IMG/VR virus record: IMGVR_UViG_3300025770_000870
Span: 177,919-241,918 of that record
Source of the DNA: a virus
Strand: one strand, 5' to 3'
DNA length: 64,000 nt
Positions 42,701 through 50,493 of this stretch are shown here, in pieces. The translations under genes were made by a program, and so were the position numbers. Position 1 is the first letter of the stretch, and each line of letters starts with the position of its first letter. Below the pieces are notes generated by a model. It saw only the letters and a program-made list of their open reading frames with translations, was not told where the DNA came from and did not search any database.

Positions 42701-43580
42701 AAATAGATGCTTGTATTAAATCTTTGGTACCCATTCCCTTAAATGCTTGTAACATATTTCTAATACCATATGATACTACTGCGAATATTGCCGCTATGAA
42801 TATAGATGCTATTACTTGTGAGAATCCTATTGGTTGTACTAATCCTAATGCGTATGATGCGAGAGCAATACCTAATGCGATAGCTGGTAAAATCAATGGT
42901 AAGAAAAGAACAGATTTCACTATACTGGCCATTGATAGACCCTTAAATGCTCCTAATAATTTTCTAATACCAAATGCAATTACCGAAAATACACCAGCTA
43001 CAAAAACAGCGGTTATTGCTTGCATAAATGATATAGGCCTTATCATTGATAATGCGTAAGATGAAAGAGCTACTGCTATTGACATAAATACCATAGCTAA
43101 AGAAGCCAGAGCTATATCTTTTAATGAGGATCCTTTGGTCGCTTCCGCCACTTGAGCAAACGCGAATCCTATTGCTACCATAGCTAATCCTAAACCAATA
43201 GCTGATAAAACATCAACCGGTCCGACTAATTTCAACGCTAATCCTATTGCTAAAACAGCTACTGCTATTAGTAATATAGTACCAACACCTTTTTTAATAC
43301 TACTTTCTTTCTTCTTATCAGTACCACTTTCCTCAATAACATCCTTAGATTTCTCTTTGGAAAGAGCTATTATTGTTTTCTGATTGGTTAAAATTTCTTG
43401 AGTATCAGTTTTAATTGATTGTATACCTACGTTTATGGCTTCTAATTTCTTACCAAAATCACCTCCTTTTAATGCAGCGCCTGTTGCAGAAGCACCATCT
43501 TTCTTACTATCGAGAGCTGCCGCTATCATTTCTAATGAAACTGATAAATTGTCTAATGCTTTTAATAATTGCTTATCCAT
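39756..43580 (-). CDS. Giant hydrophobic repeat protein, tape-measure candidate
   Basis: 1274 residues. After a 100-residue polar coiled-coil start, residues 100-620 hold about fifteen hydrophobic segments in related blocks (FLPLILPAIALGIALASYALGLVQP occurs twice almost identically; KVSDIL/SHILALG and LGLMVFGPQALIFLAGL types repeat). Residues 620-1000 contain repeats of the type KRWAEGVGTAIGAFAPVYEVLN, about every 75 residues. Large repeat proteins with hydrophobic patches are typical of tail tape measures. At about 1.5 angstrom per residue it would predict a tail of about 190 nm. A membrane-embedded complex is the alternative. Confidence 0.65.
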   Translation of the reverse strand: MDKQLLKALDNLSVSLEMIAAALDSKKDGASATGAALKGGDFGKKLEAINVGIQSIKTDTQEILTNQKTIIALSKEKSKDVIEESGTDKKKESSIKKGVGTILLIAVAVLAIGLALKLVGPVDVLSAIGLGLAMVAIGFAFAQVAEATKGSSLKDIALASLAMVFMSIAVALSSYALSMIRPISFMQAITAVFVAGVFSVIAFGIRKLLGAFKGLSMASIVKSVLFLPLILPAIALGIALASYALGLVQPIGFSQVIASIFIAAIFAVVSYGIRNMLQAFKGMGTKDLIQASIFLPLILPAIALGIAGASYALSLVQPVGLMQWFTSVLIAILFVVLSFGMVKIVKAMNKMEWSSLPKIPIFFTLISIAIMVSSHILALTADISWGLILKIAAIGVLMAGLTIALVGPMKVLSKMGVVDLLKGGLAILIIAVAVMVTSHILALGNYDTYPGLDWIIGVGLSMVAMGVAAVLLGSFVFGPQALVFLAGLVAILVVALAIVALDYIQALGTYETYPGIEWLAGVALAMTVMATAAILLGLMVFGPQALIFLAGLGAILVVAATIAKVSDILSKGKYDNAGMLEWATATALLYLTFTPIIMALGVMSVAGAIISFFGGDDPFLVAQGMMLTIADTIVAVSHTLYKGNYKGGPTKEWAEGISIALGAFMPIYKMMQMNSIMSILGGSGVGPDDFTNAITTVSDGIISAADKFSGASDQFKDGPSKRWAEGVGTAIGAFAPVYEVLNNQGGWSNGPSVADMERAIRSISYAIIDAAGIFAENKAAFKKNYPKKRWGEGVGAAINSFAPVFEAMNNTSWYSSSVTTIKAMSYGIRSVSRAIVDAGWIFYDTIPEIWKKDNVPGKGWGKGVAEAIGSFSEVFNLMMTNGGGWTGPSQEEVAQSLGSGIRIIARSIRSAGETLGSVGKEYWQNHPDEAWGIGIRKAINSFLDIFYDLTMAGYSEYSFSVNSSMLEGGVQSMANTARILFDNKRYFAVKLDPKFIPNIATNVMGFAKLGKWLDDMLVTTSTKTTSSKSGGFAGFGAKTSTKTEVVRTEKDMGIIDRVAQAMANTAYIFYKNKKYFDVKIDPLFIKKLSRNIIDYTRLAEYLTRVEEKEGSFLGSVAGAFGFGEDPIMRIAGGMVVLADSYDILTTSFEKFGIALEAINMEKLKEVKSLQTDQLANDLSQIKSENDGGWHPMDDLGKFTGLWGGEDKPESVGKKNVKLPNLTDKTKYGLEGRSIPQQLDLLIGLLTNIDKSTNTIDEFIQDASDGKIQNVEELN

Positions 43581-43631
43581 AAAAAACTTTTATTTCCAAA
43601 GTATATATAAAAACTGGATACGTCTTCTTAA

Positions 43632-43638
43632 TATATAC
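43632..43638 (+). promoter_or_regulatory. TATATAC late-promoter-like element
   Basis: Located 21 nt before the ATG at 43660. A second AT-rich TATATA box for the minus-strand 1274-residue gene lies at about 43605-43610. Confidence 0.5.
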
Positions 43639-43659
43639 ATGTACAAATAATACATTATT

Positions 43660-44109
43660 ATGGGATTTAAAAAGTTAGTTAATTACTACGTATTACGCAA
43701 ATCTTTAAAAGAAATCGAGATGAATAGAATTTTAGAAAAAATATACAAGAAAATAAAAATTTCTACTAAAGAAAAGAAATTTTTGGATTTATATAATCGT
43801 ACTACCGAAGAGGTTGCTAAGGATTTGATGTTCTTGTCTAAAAATGCAACTTCTAGAAAGGTTAAAGAAATATTAGAAAGAGGTAAGAAAGTCATTTGTG
43901 ATTTACATGATAGGGATGGTAAAATTGGACTTGAGATACTTAGTATTGAGAATAATGTCGATTCTGTTACATGTGATGTTATTATGAGAAATGAGACACA
44001 TCAATTACATGATAGATTTTTATATAATATTATTTATAATAATATAAAAAAAGAGTATTCATTACAAGAACAAGACGAATATTATGAAAAAATAGAAGCT
44101 ACGAAATGA
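43660..44109 (+). CDS. Unknown 149-residue protein
   Basis: Helical and basic at the start (MGFKKLVNYYVLRKSLKEIEMNRILEKIYKK), then a mixed C-terminal half with IGLEILSIENNVDSVTCDVIM. No family recognised. It overlaps the following capsid-targeting-peptide gene by 4 nt (ATGA) and opens divergently from the tape-measure candidate. Confidence 0.62.
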   Translation: MGFKKLVNYYVLRKSLKEIEMNRILEKIYKKIKISTKEKKFLDLYNRTTEEVAKDLMFLSKNATSRKVKEILERGKKVICDLHDRDGKIGLEILSIENNVDSVTCDVIMRNETHQLHDRFLYNIIYNNIKKEYSLQEQDEYYEKIEATK

Positions 44110-44378
44110 TAAAGAAATTTAAACAATTTAATGAAGAAATATCTGGTACTGAATTGGTTGGTCCTATTGGTCCTGCTTATGGTGAGACGGGGTTACAGAA
44201 TAAAACCATAAATTCACATGACACAAATGTTATTTATTCAGAGATGGATTCTAAGATATATACAATAGATGAATATAATGATATTTATGGTGAGTACCTT
44301 AAATTTGGTGGATCTCCGTTAGATGGATTTACAAAAGAAAATATAGATATAATATTGGATTTTTTACAAACTAATTAA
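44106..44378 (+). CDS. Small protein with capsid-targeting peptide
   Basis: 90 residues; MIKKFKQFNEEISG is a typical shared peptide (FNE before Glu). A short Gly/Pro-rich linker follows (GPIGPAYGETG), then a region with aromatic and acidic residues ending IDIILDFLQTN. It is coupled to the preceding gene by a 4-nt overlap. Function unknown beyond proposed head packaging. Confidence 0.7.
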   Translation: MIKKFKQFNEEISGTELVGPIGPAYGETGLQNKTINSHDTNVIYSEMDSKIYTIDEYNDIYGEYLKFGGSPLDGFTKENIDIILDFLQTN

Positions 44379-44385
44379 TTTAATT

Positions 44386-44394
44386 TATATATAC
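44386..44394 (+). promoter_or_regulatory. TATATATAC late-promoter-like element
   Basis: 30 nt before the ATG at 44424, just after the stop of the small gene. Confidence 0.5.
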
Positions 44395-44423
44395 ATTTTG
44401 ATAAAAAACAGAAATCAAAATTT

Positions 44424-45752
44424 ATGAGCAAGTTAGTAACATTAAACGGGTTAAATGATGAAGAAATATTAAATGATATATTCATCGATGAGATAATTGT
44501 CCTTGAAGATATACAGGGAAGTAAAATATGGGTTAATTGGGATGGTAAGCATTTTAATATCAAACCTAAATCTATATCAAATGAGTCAATAAATCTAATT
44601 GACTTAGCAATGCAAAATTATTATAATCCGGCTATCAATTATTTAAATTCATTAGATGATAGAACAAAAAGCCTTTTAAATAAAAAATGGTGGTTTTGTT
44701 TCGAGTATTTTCCTGATGAGCAACCTGCTAATATAGAGTATAATAGAGTTCCTAAGAATAATCTTGTTCTTACAGCTATTTCTAAGTCTAGAAAATATGA
44801 ATTTACTATTGAAGAGTTAGATGAGTATTCTAGATTATTTAATGTTGATGTGGTGCCGGTTATATATCAAGGTACTTTGACCGAAAGTATGAAAGAAGCG
44901 ATAAAGTATTTTATTAATACTAGTGAGGATGATTTAGAGTATATTTTTGGTGAAAAGTCATTTGCATTCTTCTTTTATGGAATATTAAACCCATCAGTTA
45001 ATAACTCTTTCTTAATGGATAATGAATTCCAAAATAATGTTGAGAAACTTATTATTAAGAGTAAAACAAAGGATATTTCATTTCAGTTATTAAATCCTTT
45101 ATATAAAAGGTTGAGTGATGATAATCATACAGACTTTGTTGAGATTTATACATTAATATTAATTAATTTCTTGAATTTTTCTCAATCTATTAATTTAGAA
45201 GATATTAAATTGAAAGGTGATAGAAAAGATGAAGTTTACATATATTTAGTTTCTAAAATATTCAATGTTTATATATCGGAGGTCAAACAAGATTTACTTG
45301 ACTTTGACTTTGTTGTTCCTGAATTCTTTGATAAGGATAAATTTAAGATAAATATTGAATTGATTAGTAATAAATTAACAAAGGATTATATAAAAGAGAG
45401 TGATAAATTAGAATATATTTTTAAGGTTATTCTTGGATCTTTCAACAAGAAAAGAAAGAAACCAATTGGTATATTCACTGAGAATACAGTTAAGTTATTT
45501 AATAAATTTGTAGTTGATATCGATGATTATATCGATACTTATTTAGGAAAACTACATGAAATTGAATTAGGTAGATCTGGTCTACTAGATTTCGGTGACT
45601 TCTTTGATATTCAATATGATACTGATGGAGAGGGTGAAGTTTATCCAGATGTTTACTCAGAGTTTTCTAAGACTGGTGGTCAGAACAAGAAGAAGAAAAA
45701 AGGTAAGGGTGGTAAATTCCCAATTGATCCAGGTAAAATTCCATTTAAATAA
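44424..45752 (+). CDS. Unknown 442-residue protein, weakly nucleotidyltransferase/ligase-like at the N-terminus
   Basis: The first 120 residues (ILEDIQGSKIWVNWDGKHFNIKPKS, then WWFCFEYFPDEQPANIEYNRVPKNNLVLT) look like an RNA/DNA ligase adenylation fold: a motif I-like stretch, and an F-E-Y motif III. The usual KxDG lysine is not clear (SKIWVNWDG). The middle is helical, with no match I know. A Lys/Gly-rich tail (KKKKKGKGGKF) closes it. It may be an inactive or diverged ligase; evidence is thin. It overlaps the next gene by one base. Confidence 0.55.
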   Translation: MSKLVTLNGLNDEEILNDIFIDEIIVLEDIQGSKIWVNWDGKHFNIKPKSISNESINLIDLAMQNYYNPAINYLNSLDDRTKSLLNKKWWFCFEYFPDEQPANIEYNRVPKNNLVLTAISKSRKYEFTIEELDEYSRLFNVDVVPVIYQGTLTESMKEAIKYFINTSEDDLEYIFGEKSFAFFFYGILNPSVNNSFLMDNEFQNNVEKLIIKSKTKDISFQLLNPLYKRLSDDNHTDFVEIYTLILINFLNFSQSINLEDIKLKGDRKDEVYIYLVSKIFNVYISEVKQDLLDFDFVVPEFFDKDKFKINIELISNKLTKDYIKESDKLEYIFKVILGSFNKKRKKPIGIFTENTVKLFNKFVVDIDDYIDTYLGKLHEIELGRSGLLDFGDFFDIQYDTDGEGEVYPDVYSEFSKTGGQNKKKKKGKGGKFPIDPGKIPFK

Positions 45753-45943
45753 TGATTGATATTAAAATGACCTCTGTCGAGGTAAAGGCCGAAGTACGCG
45801 AACTAAAATGTAAATATACTCGTGAAATGGCTAAGGATATACACTATTATAGTGGTTTAGATCCTTTTAGTATGGATAATAGAAGAACAACAAGAAAAGA
45901 TTCGATTAATAATATTTTTAATATAACAAAACATGATAAATAA
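45752..45943 (+). CDS. Small basic protein
   Basis: 63 residues, starting at ATG overlapping the previous TAA (TAATG). Charged and helical (TSVEVKAEVRELKCKYTREMAKDI), then a short motif-free tail. It overlaps the start of the polymerase-like gene by 11 nt, so it may act with it. No family recognised. Confidence 0.6.
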   Translation: MIDIKMTSVEVKAEVRELKCKYTREMAKDIHYYSGLDPFSMDNRRTTRKDSINNIFNITKHDK

Positions 45944-47195
45944 TCCGCCTATAAAGAATATGAAGGTATCAAAAAAATTATCCAGTACGGATTCTTCCAA
46001 AAATATAGTTGAAAAGCTAAACAAGAAAACTTTCCTATTACAATACTTACCATCCGTTTTAGAATACTTAGAATCAGAAAAATACATAAATTATAAAAAT
46101 GAAAAGTTAAAAACAGCTTACTTGATCGATATCATACATAATATGGTATTAAAATATTATTTCAAGAAAGAGAATAAATTTGTTATAAATGCAACTATAT
46201 TGAAAGATAAGTATGGATATCTTTATAATTATTATATCAATTATCTAATTGAGACCAAGATAATAAGTATGGTTTCTAATTATAGGAAAGGTGTATCTTC
46301 TCGTAAATATTCACTAAATGCTAAAATCATCAAATCAAAGATTCAAAGAAGATATAGAAACAAAGATAAAGTCTTATTGAAGAAATATAAAAAGAAAGTA
46401 ATGGATAGCATTGACTTCTCTGATAATGATGATTATTTGATAGGTAAAGATATCCGAGAGAAATTAATATCTGACCTTTTTTCCGTTGAGATTCAATTCG
46501 ATAGAGCTATATTTTTCCTGGATGCATTAAAAGATGAAAAATATGATGTCTATAATAGAAATGTTTATTCTGTTGAGTGTGTTAATGATAAGCATATATT
46601 TTATCACTTTGATAGCTATGGTAGAATGCACACCAATTTCACAATACTTAGATCATTCATTAGAAAGAATTGTTTATTGATAGATGGTGAGGAAACTTGT
46701 GAGATAGATATTAAAAATAGCCAACCATTATTCCTATCTAAATTAATAAAAGATAGTGATACTAAGTGGGTCAAGGAGGAAGAGTTTGAATTATTTAGAG
46801 AACTAACACTTAGTGGTAATTACTACCAATACATGATGAATGTATTGGGTATTAAAAATAGAAACGATGCTAAGGAATTAACATACAAAGTTCTTTTTGG
46901 TAGAAACATTACTAGTAAGGCTGATATTGGATTTAGAAAGGCTTTCCCGACTATACACAATTTTATAAAATTATATAAAAAGGATAATGGTAATTATAAA
47001 ACGATGGCTTATGATTTACAAAAAGCAGAGTCGAATCTTATATTCAATCGAATAATAAGACGTATAATTGTATTATACCCAGAAATAAAAATGATAACGG
47101 TACATGATAGTATTGTTTTTCCTAAAAAATATAAAGACATTATTGATGATATCTTTGAACAAGAACTTGAAAATGAATTCAATTTAACAAAATAA
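45933..47195 (+). CDS. Minimal family-A polymerase-like palm protein
   Basis: 420 residues (an in-frame ATG at 45960 is an alternative start). Three polymerase motifs are in order: a motif A-type EIDIKNSQPLFLSKLI (Asp259 and the SQ-like pair seen as DxSQ in Pol I), a motif B-type region NDAKELTYKVLFGRN (about 311-325), and motif C VHDSIVF (Asp392; Pol I has VHDE). Between A and B the sequence has the YYQYMM block. No 5' or 3' exonuclease domain is visible. It belongs to a group of unnamed phage/Bacteroidota proteins I recall with DIKNSQPLFL. Possible primase or repair polymerase; enzymatic activity is unproven. Confidence 0.7.
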   Translation: MINNPPIKNMKVSKKLSSTDSSKNIVEKLNKKTFLLQYLPSVLEYLESEKYINYKNEKLKTAYLIDIIHNMVLKYYFKKENKFVINATILKDKYGYLYNYYINYLIETKIISMVSNYRKGVSSRKYSLNAKIIKSKIQRRYRNKDKVLLKKYKKKVMDSIDFSDNDDYLIGKDIREKLISDLFSVEIQFDRAIFFLDALKDEKYDVYNRNVYSVECVNDKHIFYHFDSYGRMHTNFTILRSFIRKNCLLIDGEETCEIDIKNSQPLFLSKLIKDSDTKWVKEEEFELFRELTLSGNYYQYMMNVLGIKNRNDAKELTYKVLFGRNITSKADIGFRKAFPTIHNFIKLYKKDNGNYKTMAYDLQKAESNLIFNRIIRRIIVLYPEIKMITVHDSIVFPKKYKDIIDDIFEQELENEFNLTK

Positions 47196-47202
47196 TATAT
47201 AC
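47196..47202 (+). promoter_or_regulatory. TATATAC element, 3 nt from an ATG
   Basis: It overlaps the stop region of the polymerase-like gene and precedes the 53-residue gene at 47206. Confidence 0.55.
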
Positions 47203-47205
47203 AAT

Positions 47206-47367
47206 ATGAAAACTTACTATTTAAAATCAAAATTATCAAAAGAGGTTATAAGTAAATCAGTTTTTGAATCATTATCAATAGCTATTGAGTATTTTTCTGA
47301 AGTTAAGAGATTAAACCCTGAAGAACTTCTTAAAATATACATAGTCAATGATAGTGAACTAAAATAG
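47206..47367 (+). CDS. 53-residue basic protein
   Basis: ATG to TAG, 53 codons: MKTYYLKSKLSKEVISKSVF..., amphipathic with a basic start and an acidic helical middle. It lies between two TATATAC elements, each placed directly before a start codon. This arrangement, and the tight packing, supports expression. Function unknown. Confidence 0.6.
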   Translation: MKTYYLKSKLSKEVISKSVFESLSIAIEYFSEVKRLNPEELLKIYIVNDSELK

Positions 47368-47371
47368 TTAA

Positions 47372-47378
47372 TATATAC
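47372..47378 (+). promoter_or_regulatory. TATATAC element, 4 nt from a GTG start
   Basis: TATATAC, CTTT, GTG at 47383. It fixes the start of the next gene, since no ATG fits. Confidence 0.5.
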
Positions 47379-47382
47379 CTTT

Positions 47383-47922
47383 GTGATTGATTTAACTAAC
47401 CCCAAAATATCATATATTGTGATATCATCTGAAAAGATTGATGATATTATGTCAATTTTGTATGCTAAAAATTATCAAATTATACCGATAAAGGGTTATT
47501 ATCAAGGTCAATATGAGGATTCATTGATGGCTTTTGGTGTTGATAATGATGAGTTAAGAAAAGATTTGATTTTTTTACTTAACCATTTTAGAGAGGATTG
47601 TGGTATAGTTAAATACTTTGGTGAGACCGGTGCTAAGAAAGTGTTCAAAGACGGCTCAGAGAAGCCCTTAGGTATCGTATTGTATAATACAGACTCAGAT
47701 AACATTTCATATTTATATGATGGTATATCGTTCTCTTTTGTTGAACAAGTTAGATATTGGAAACCTAAGAATAAAGAAGATTTTTCTGTTGGTATGTTAG
47801 TTGAATATATGAATAATAATAAGTGGTATGAAAAGGAAGTTATTAATCCATCAGAAGAATACCATAAGCTATATAAGCTTATGATAAAGTATGATAAGAT
47901 TAGAGTAGCTACTACTAACTAA
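47383..47922 (+). CDS. Unknown 179-residue protein with GTG start
   Basis: Starts with GTG at 47383, the only start codon consistent with the TATATAC element. Alpha/beta: SYIVISSEKIDDIMSILYAKNYQIIPIKGYY, then RKDLIFLLNHFREDCGIVKYFGETGAKKVFKDG, VLYNTDSDN and a C-terminal helix. The first strand-helix-strand resembles a small ferredoxin-like fold, but I cannot assign a family. It is convergent with the minus-strand gene (8-nt overlap). Confidence 0.62.
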   Translation: MIDLTNPKISYIVISSEKIDDIMSILYAKNYQIIPIKGYYQGQYEDSLMAFGVDNDELRKDLIFLLNHFREDCGIVKYFGETGAKKVFKDGSEKPLGIVLYNTDSDNISYLYDGISFSFVEQVRYWKPKNKEDFSVGMLVEYMNNNKWYEKEVINPSEEYHKLYKLMIKYDKIRVATTN

Positions 47923-48718
47923 TCTCAAACCAAACAATTCGATTCTCGAATGTTGGTGTTTCTTTTATAAAATAAGTTTGATAATTATCTCCGTTATTAA
48001 CATTGTTAACAACATTTAATCCTGTACATCTCTCACCTTTTGGTCTTACTCCGATTACTTTACTTGGATTTATTTTACTTGAGTGTATTACTTGAGCCCC
48101 ATTTATATTACCTATGATGTCATCATAATTATTTGATAAATTAAAATTATATGATGTTGATAATAAGTATTCTACTATATTATCTCCTATAATAAATGCG
48201 GTAGCGGGACCTAAGTTACTTTTCATAGATAAAACATTACTAATAAATGTCATCTTTGTGATTATTCTTCTGGAATCAGCATCTGATTGTTCATTTGTTG
48301 TTAAAAATTTATCATTTTTTAATTTAAGAGTTACGTCTGTGTAAAATTTACATTTTTTCATTGGTTTACTTGTTAAAGTATCCAATGTTGATATAATATC
48401 ATTATATAATAATGCTTCACTTATGAATTTTTTAGCAGTTACATTTTGCGACATCATTCTTGTTGAGAATGTTCCAATTGTATCCAACCCATCATAAATA
48501 CCTTGCGGTAACCAATCCATATCATCATATTCTTCTTGTTTTTCAGCAAGAACAGAATTTATAGATGATTGTCTATGTCTTCTTTTGAGTTCATTCATTA
48601 TCCACTCATCATCAGATGATAAAGTATCCGTATAATAAATAACACCCTTGGGTAAAGAGGGTTTATTATTTTCTGTGTAATTACATATCAATTTTATATT
48701 AGACAGCAAGGTGCTCAT
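47915..48718 (-). CDS. Second, more diverged capsid-protein-like paralogue
   Basis: 267 residues. The C-terminal half follows gp23 at a distance: NLGPATAFIIGDNIVEYLL (gp23 VGPAQYLITNGGLAAAL), IIGNINGAQVIHSSKINPSKVIGVRPKGERCTGL (gp23 SIGDISIYVDPYMRYNDNRIALGRKNN..G). An upstream ITKMTFISNVLSM matches gp23 KLVTKIAHASNYIAT. The conserved DPYM and ATFAP motifs are lost, so the homology is weaker than for the 28708 gene. The start overlaps the glycosyltransferase gene by 20 nt. It could be a head-vertex or decoration protein. Confidence 0.55.
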   Translation of the reverse strand: MSTLLSNIKLICNYTENNKPSLPKGVIYYTDTLSSDDEWIMNELKRRHRQSSINSVLAEKQEEYDDMDWLPQGIYDGLDTIGTFSTRMMSQNVTAKKFISEALLYNDIISTLDTLTSKPMKKCKFYTDVTLKLKNDKFLTTNEQSDADSRRIITKMTFISNVLSMKSNLGPATAFIIGDNIVEYLLSTSYNFNLSNNYDDIIGNINGAQVIHSSKINPSKVIGVRPKGERCTGLNVVNNVNNGDNYQTYFIKETPTFENRIVWFEIS

Positions 48719-49466
48719 ATTTGTTTTTCATTCCTATTTTTGGTATAGATGCGTTTGTTATCTTTTGTATTTCTTCTTTACTCATCTTGGAAGTTTTTTC
48801 TAATAATTGTAAAGTTCTTTGGTAATATCTATTATCAGGAGCCACTCTTTCATGGTATAGGTGATAACATCTAGCTTTTAATTCGGTGTGTTTCAAGAAG
48901 TGTTTAACTTTCATTGTTTGATAATCATCTTCACCACCCCAGCCTATAAAGTCTTCGTTCCACCCACCAATTCTTAATAAAGAATCTCGTCTGAAAATTG
49001 CTATACCTCCTGAAATATTTATTTTTTGGTTATCTGTCTCACCTCTACCAGGTCTATTAATATTAACAACCTGTTCCAAAGGTAGATTGGACTCCTGTGG
49101 ATTTAGATCAACCACGGAATGATATGGACTAACCATATCATATTCTGTTAATGCCTGGAGACCCTTTATGAAATCTTTTGGATTCATAACTAAATCAGAA
49201 TCACCACAAACAATTATGTTTGAGTTGGAGTGTTTTAATCCTATATTAAATGCCCAAGACCTATTATAAGGCATTTTTGATTTTATGAAAATATGCTTAC
49301 ATCTTAAATTTAAGTGTGATATTTTTGAGTGTTTATCTTGTTCTACAAGAATAATTTCTGATCCTGAAAAGGAGTTAGCCCAATCCAGTGTTCTTCTTAG
49401 GTTGTTTAACCTATCTATTGTGTGTCTATATCCTATTATAAACGTGAATTTGTATGATTGTTGCAT
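48699..49466 (-). CDS. Glycosyltransferase, family 2-like
   Basis: 255 residues. The N-terminal Rossmann half is FTFIIGYRHTIDRLNNLRRTL, then the metal-binding IIVCGDSDLVM (DxD type, about 83-87), and the C-terminal GGIAIFRRDSLLRIGGWNEDFIGWGGEDDY typical of galactosyltransferase-like GT2/GT27 members. It probably transfers a sugar from a nucleotide sugar to a polysaccharide, DNA base or protein; the target cannot be read. Neighbour to the capsid-like gene, so glycosylation of a virion protein is possible. The start is preceded by an AT-rich element. Confidence 0.82.
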   Translation of the reverse strand: MQQSYKFTFIIGYRHTIDRLNNLRRTLDWANSFSGSEIILVEQDKHSKISHLNLRCKHIFIKSKMPYNRSWAFNIGLKHSNSNIIVCGDSDLVMNPKDFIKGLQALTEYDMVSPYHSVVDLNPQESNLPLEQVVNINRPGRGETDNQKINISGGIAIFRRDSLLRIGGWNEDFIGWGGEDDYQTMKVKHFLKHTELKARCYHLYHERVAPDNRYYQRTLQLLEKTSKMSKEEIQKITNASIPKIGMKNKYEHLAV

Positions 49467-49571
49467 TAAAAAAGTTATTTTTTATTTATATAAACACTTA
49501 TAGCTTTTGTTTTATAGTTCTTAACTAAACATTATATAAATATTATTCTATAATACTTTAAATCTTATATT

Positions 49572-49976
49572 ATGGATAAAAAAGTAGGAAGATTTGAAAA
49601 AATATTTTTTCCTGAACTAAATATAAAAGTGGATTCTAAAATAGACACTGGTGCTTATAGCGTTTCTTTACACGTTGAGGATATCAACGAAGTGGATGGT
49701 AAATTATACTTCTGGGTTGGTGATGAATCTAATAAATTCATATATGATGATTTTAATATTATTAGTGTTAAGAGTTCTTTTGGTAAAAATCAAAAAAGAT
49801 ATTCTATAAAATTGAAGATGCATCTGGGTAAACTTACCTATGATGTTTTCGTATCACTGAGTGATAGAAAAAAAATGAAGTTTCCTTGTTTGATAGGTAG
49901 AAAATTTCTACATAAACACGGATTTTTGGTAGATGTGAGAAAAAAGAATTTACATGATAGAAATAAAAAAATGTAA
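49572..49976 (+). CDS. Retropepsin-like (DTGA) protein
   Basis: 134 residues. FEKIFFPELNIKVDSKIDTGAYSVSLH carries the aspartic-protease active-site tetrad DTGA (Asp25), as in the RimB/retropepsin-like putative ATP-dependent zinc-protease family (RloA3-like). A second half ends MKFPCLIGRKFLHKHGFLVDV, matching the LIGR..L strand of that family. In bacteria such proteins sit by RimK-type ATP-grasp ligases; none is seen here. Single-copy DTGA proteins act as dimers. The role in the phage is unknown. Confidence 0.75.
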   Translation: MDKKVGRFEKIFFPELNIKVDSKIDTGAYSVSLHVEDINEVDGKLYFWVGDESNKFIYDDFNIISVKSSFGKNQKRYSIKLKMHLGKLTYDVFVSLSDRKKMKFPCLIGRKFLHKHGFLVDVRKKNLHDRNKKM

Positions 49977-50493
49977 TTATTTTACTGGTGATAATAGCAT
50001 CTCTGATGGTATTAAAGATATTGTTAATTTTTTAGAATTATCAGGCAGAAATTATTTGCTATTAACTCCACCTAAAAATAGTGACATTGATAAATCAACA
50101 CAAACAAATACAATAAAATATTATTTGGATAATCAATTACACTTTAATAACTTTGTTGAGTTTGTTGATATTATAGAAAATGAAGGCAATTTATTTAGGG
50201 TTGATTTGTTGGTTTTGGATTTTTGGCATTTAACACCTATTGAGATATCTATTTGGAAAAAAGAAATTGATAAATTGGGATTAGACCATTTGATAATAGC
50301 TAAAGAATATCACTATAAATCTACTGATGATGTTACAGACTATCATCTTAGAAGAGAGTATAAAACGGTTGGTAAAAATGAATTATTTATAACTGATAAT
50401 ATAAATAAATGGACATCAACTTTAGAATCTTTAATAAAATCTTATAGAAGAGATAAGAAAATCAATGATATATTTGGTGGAACTGATAATTAG
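49954..50493 (+). CDS. Unknown 179-residue protein
   Basis: The ATG lies 23 nt inside the end of the retropepsin gene. YLLLTPPKNSDIDKSTQ, then LFRVDLLVLDFWHLTPIEISIWKKEI suggest an alpha/beta fold with a Walker B-like strand (LLVLDFW), but no P-loop is present. The pattern is similar to the P-loop protein at 53239 (strand-Asp, then small loop). A receiver-like or broken ATPase fold is possible. Confidence 0.6.
   Translation: MIEIKKCNYFTGDNSISDGIKDIVNFLELSGRNYLLLTPPKNSDIDKSTQTNTIKYYLDNQLHFNNFVEFVDIIENEGNLFRVDLLVLDFWHLTPIEISIWKKEIDKLGLDHLIIAKEYHYKSTDDVTDYHLRREYKTVGKNELFITDNINKWTSTLESLIKSYRRDKKINDIFGGTDN

Noticed and set aside
42262-43059. 265-codon frame antisense to the tape-measure candidate
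   Set aside because: Thr/Ala/Ile/Asn-rich composition follows from the complement of hydrophobic codons; no start signal. The same holds for the other plus-strand frames between 39820 and 43059.
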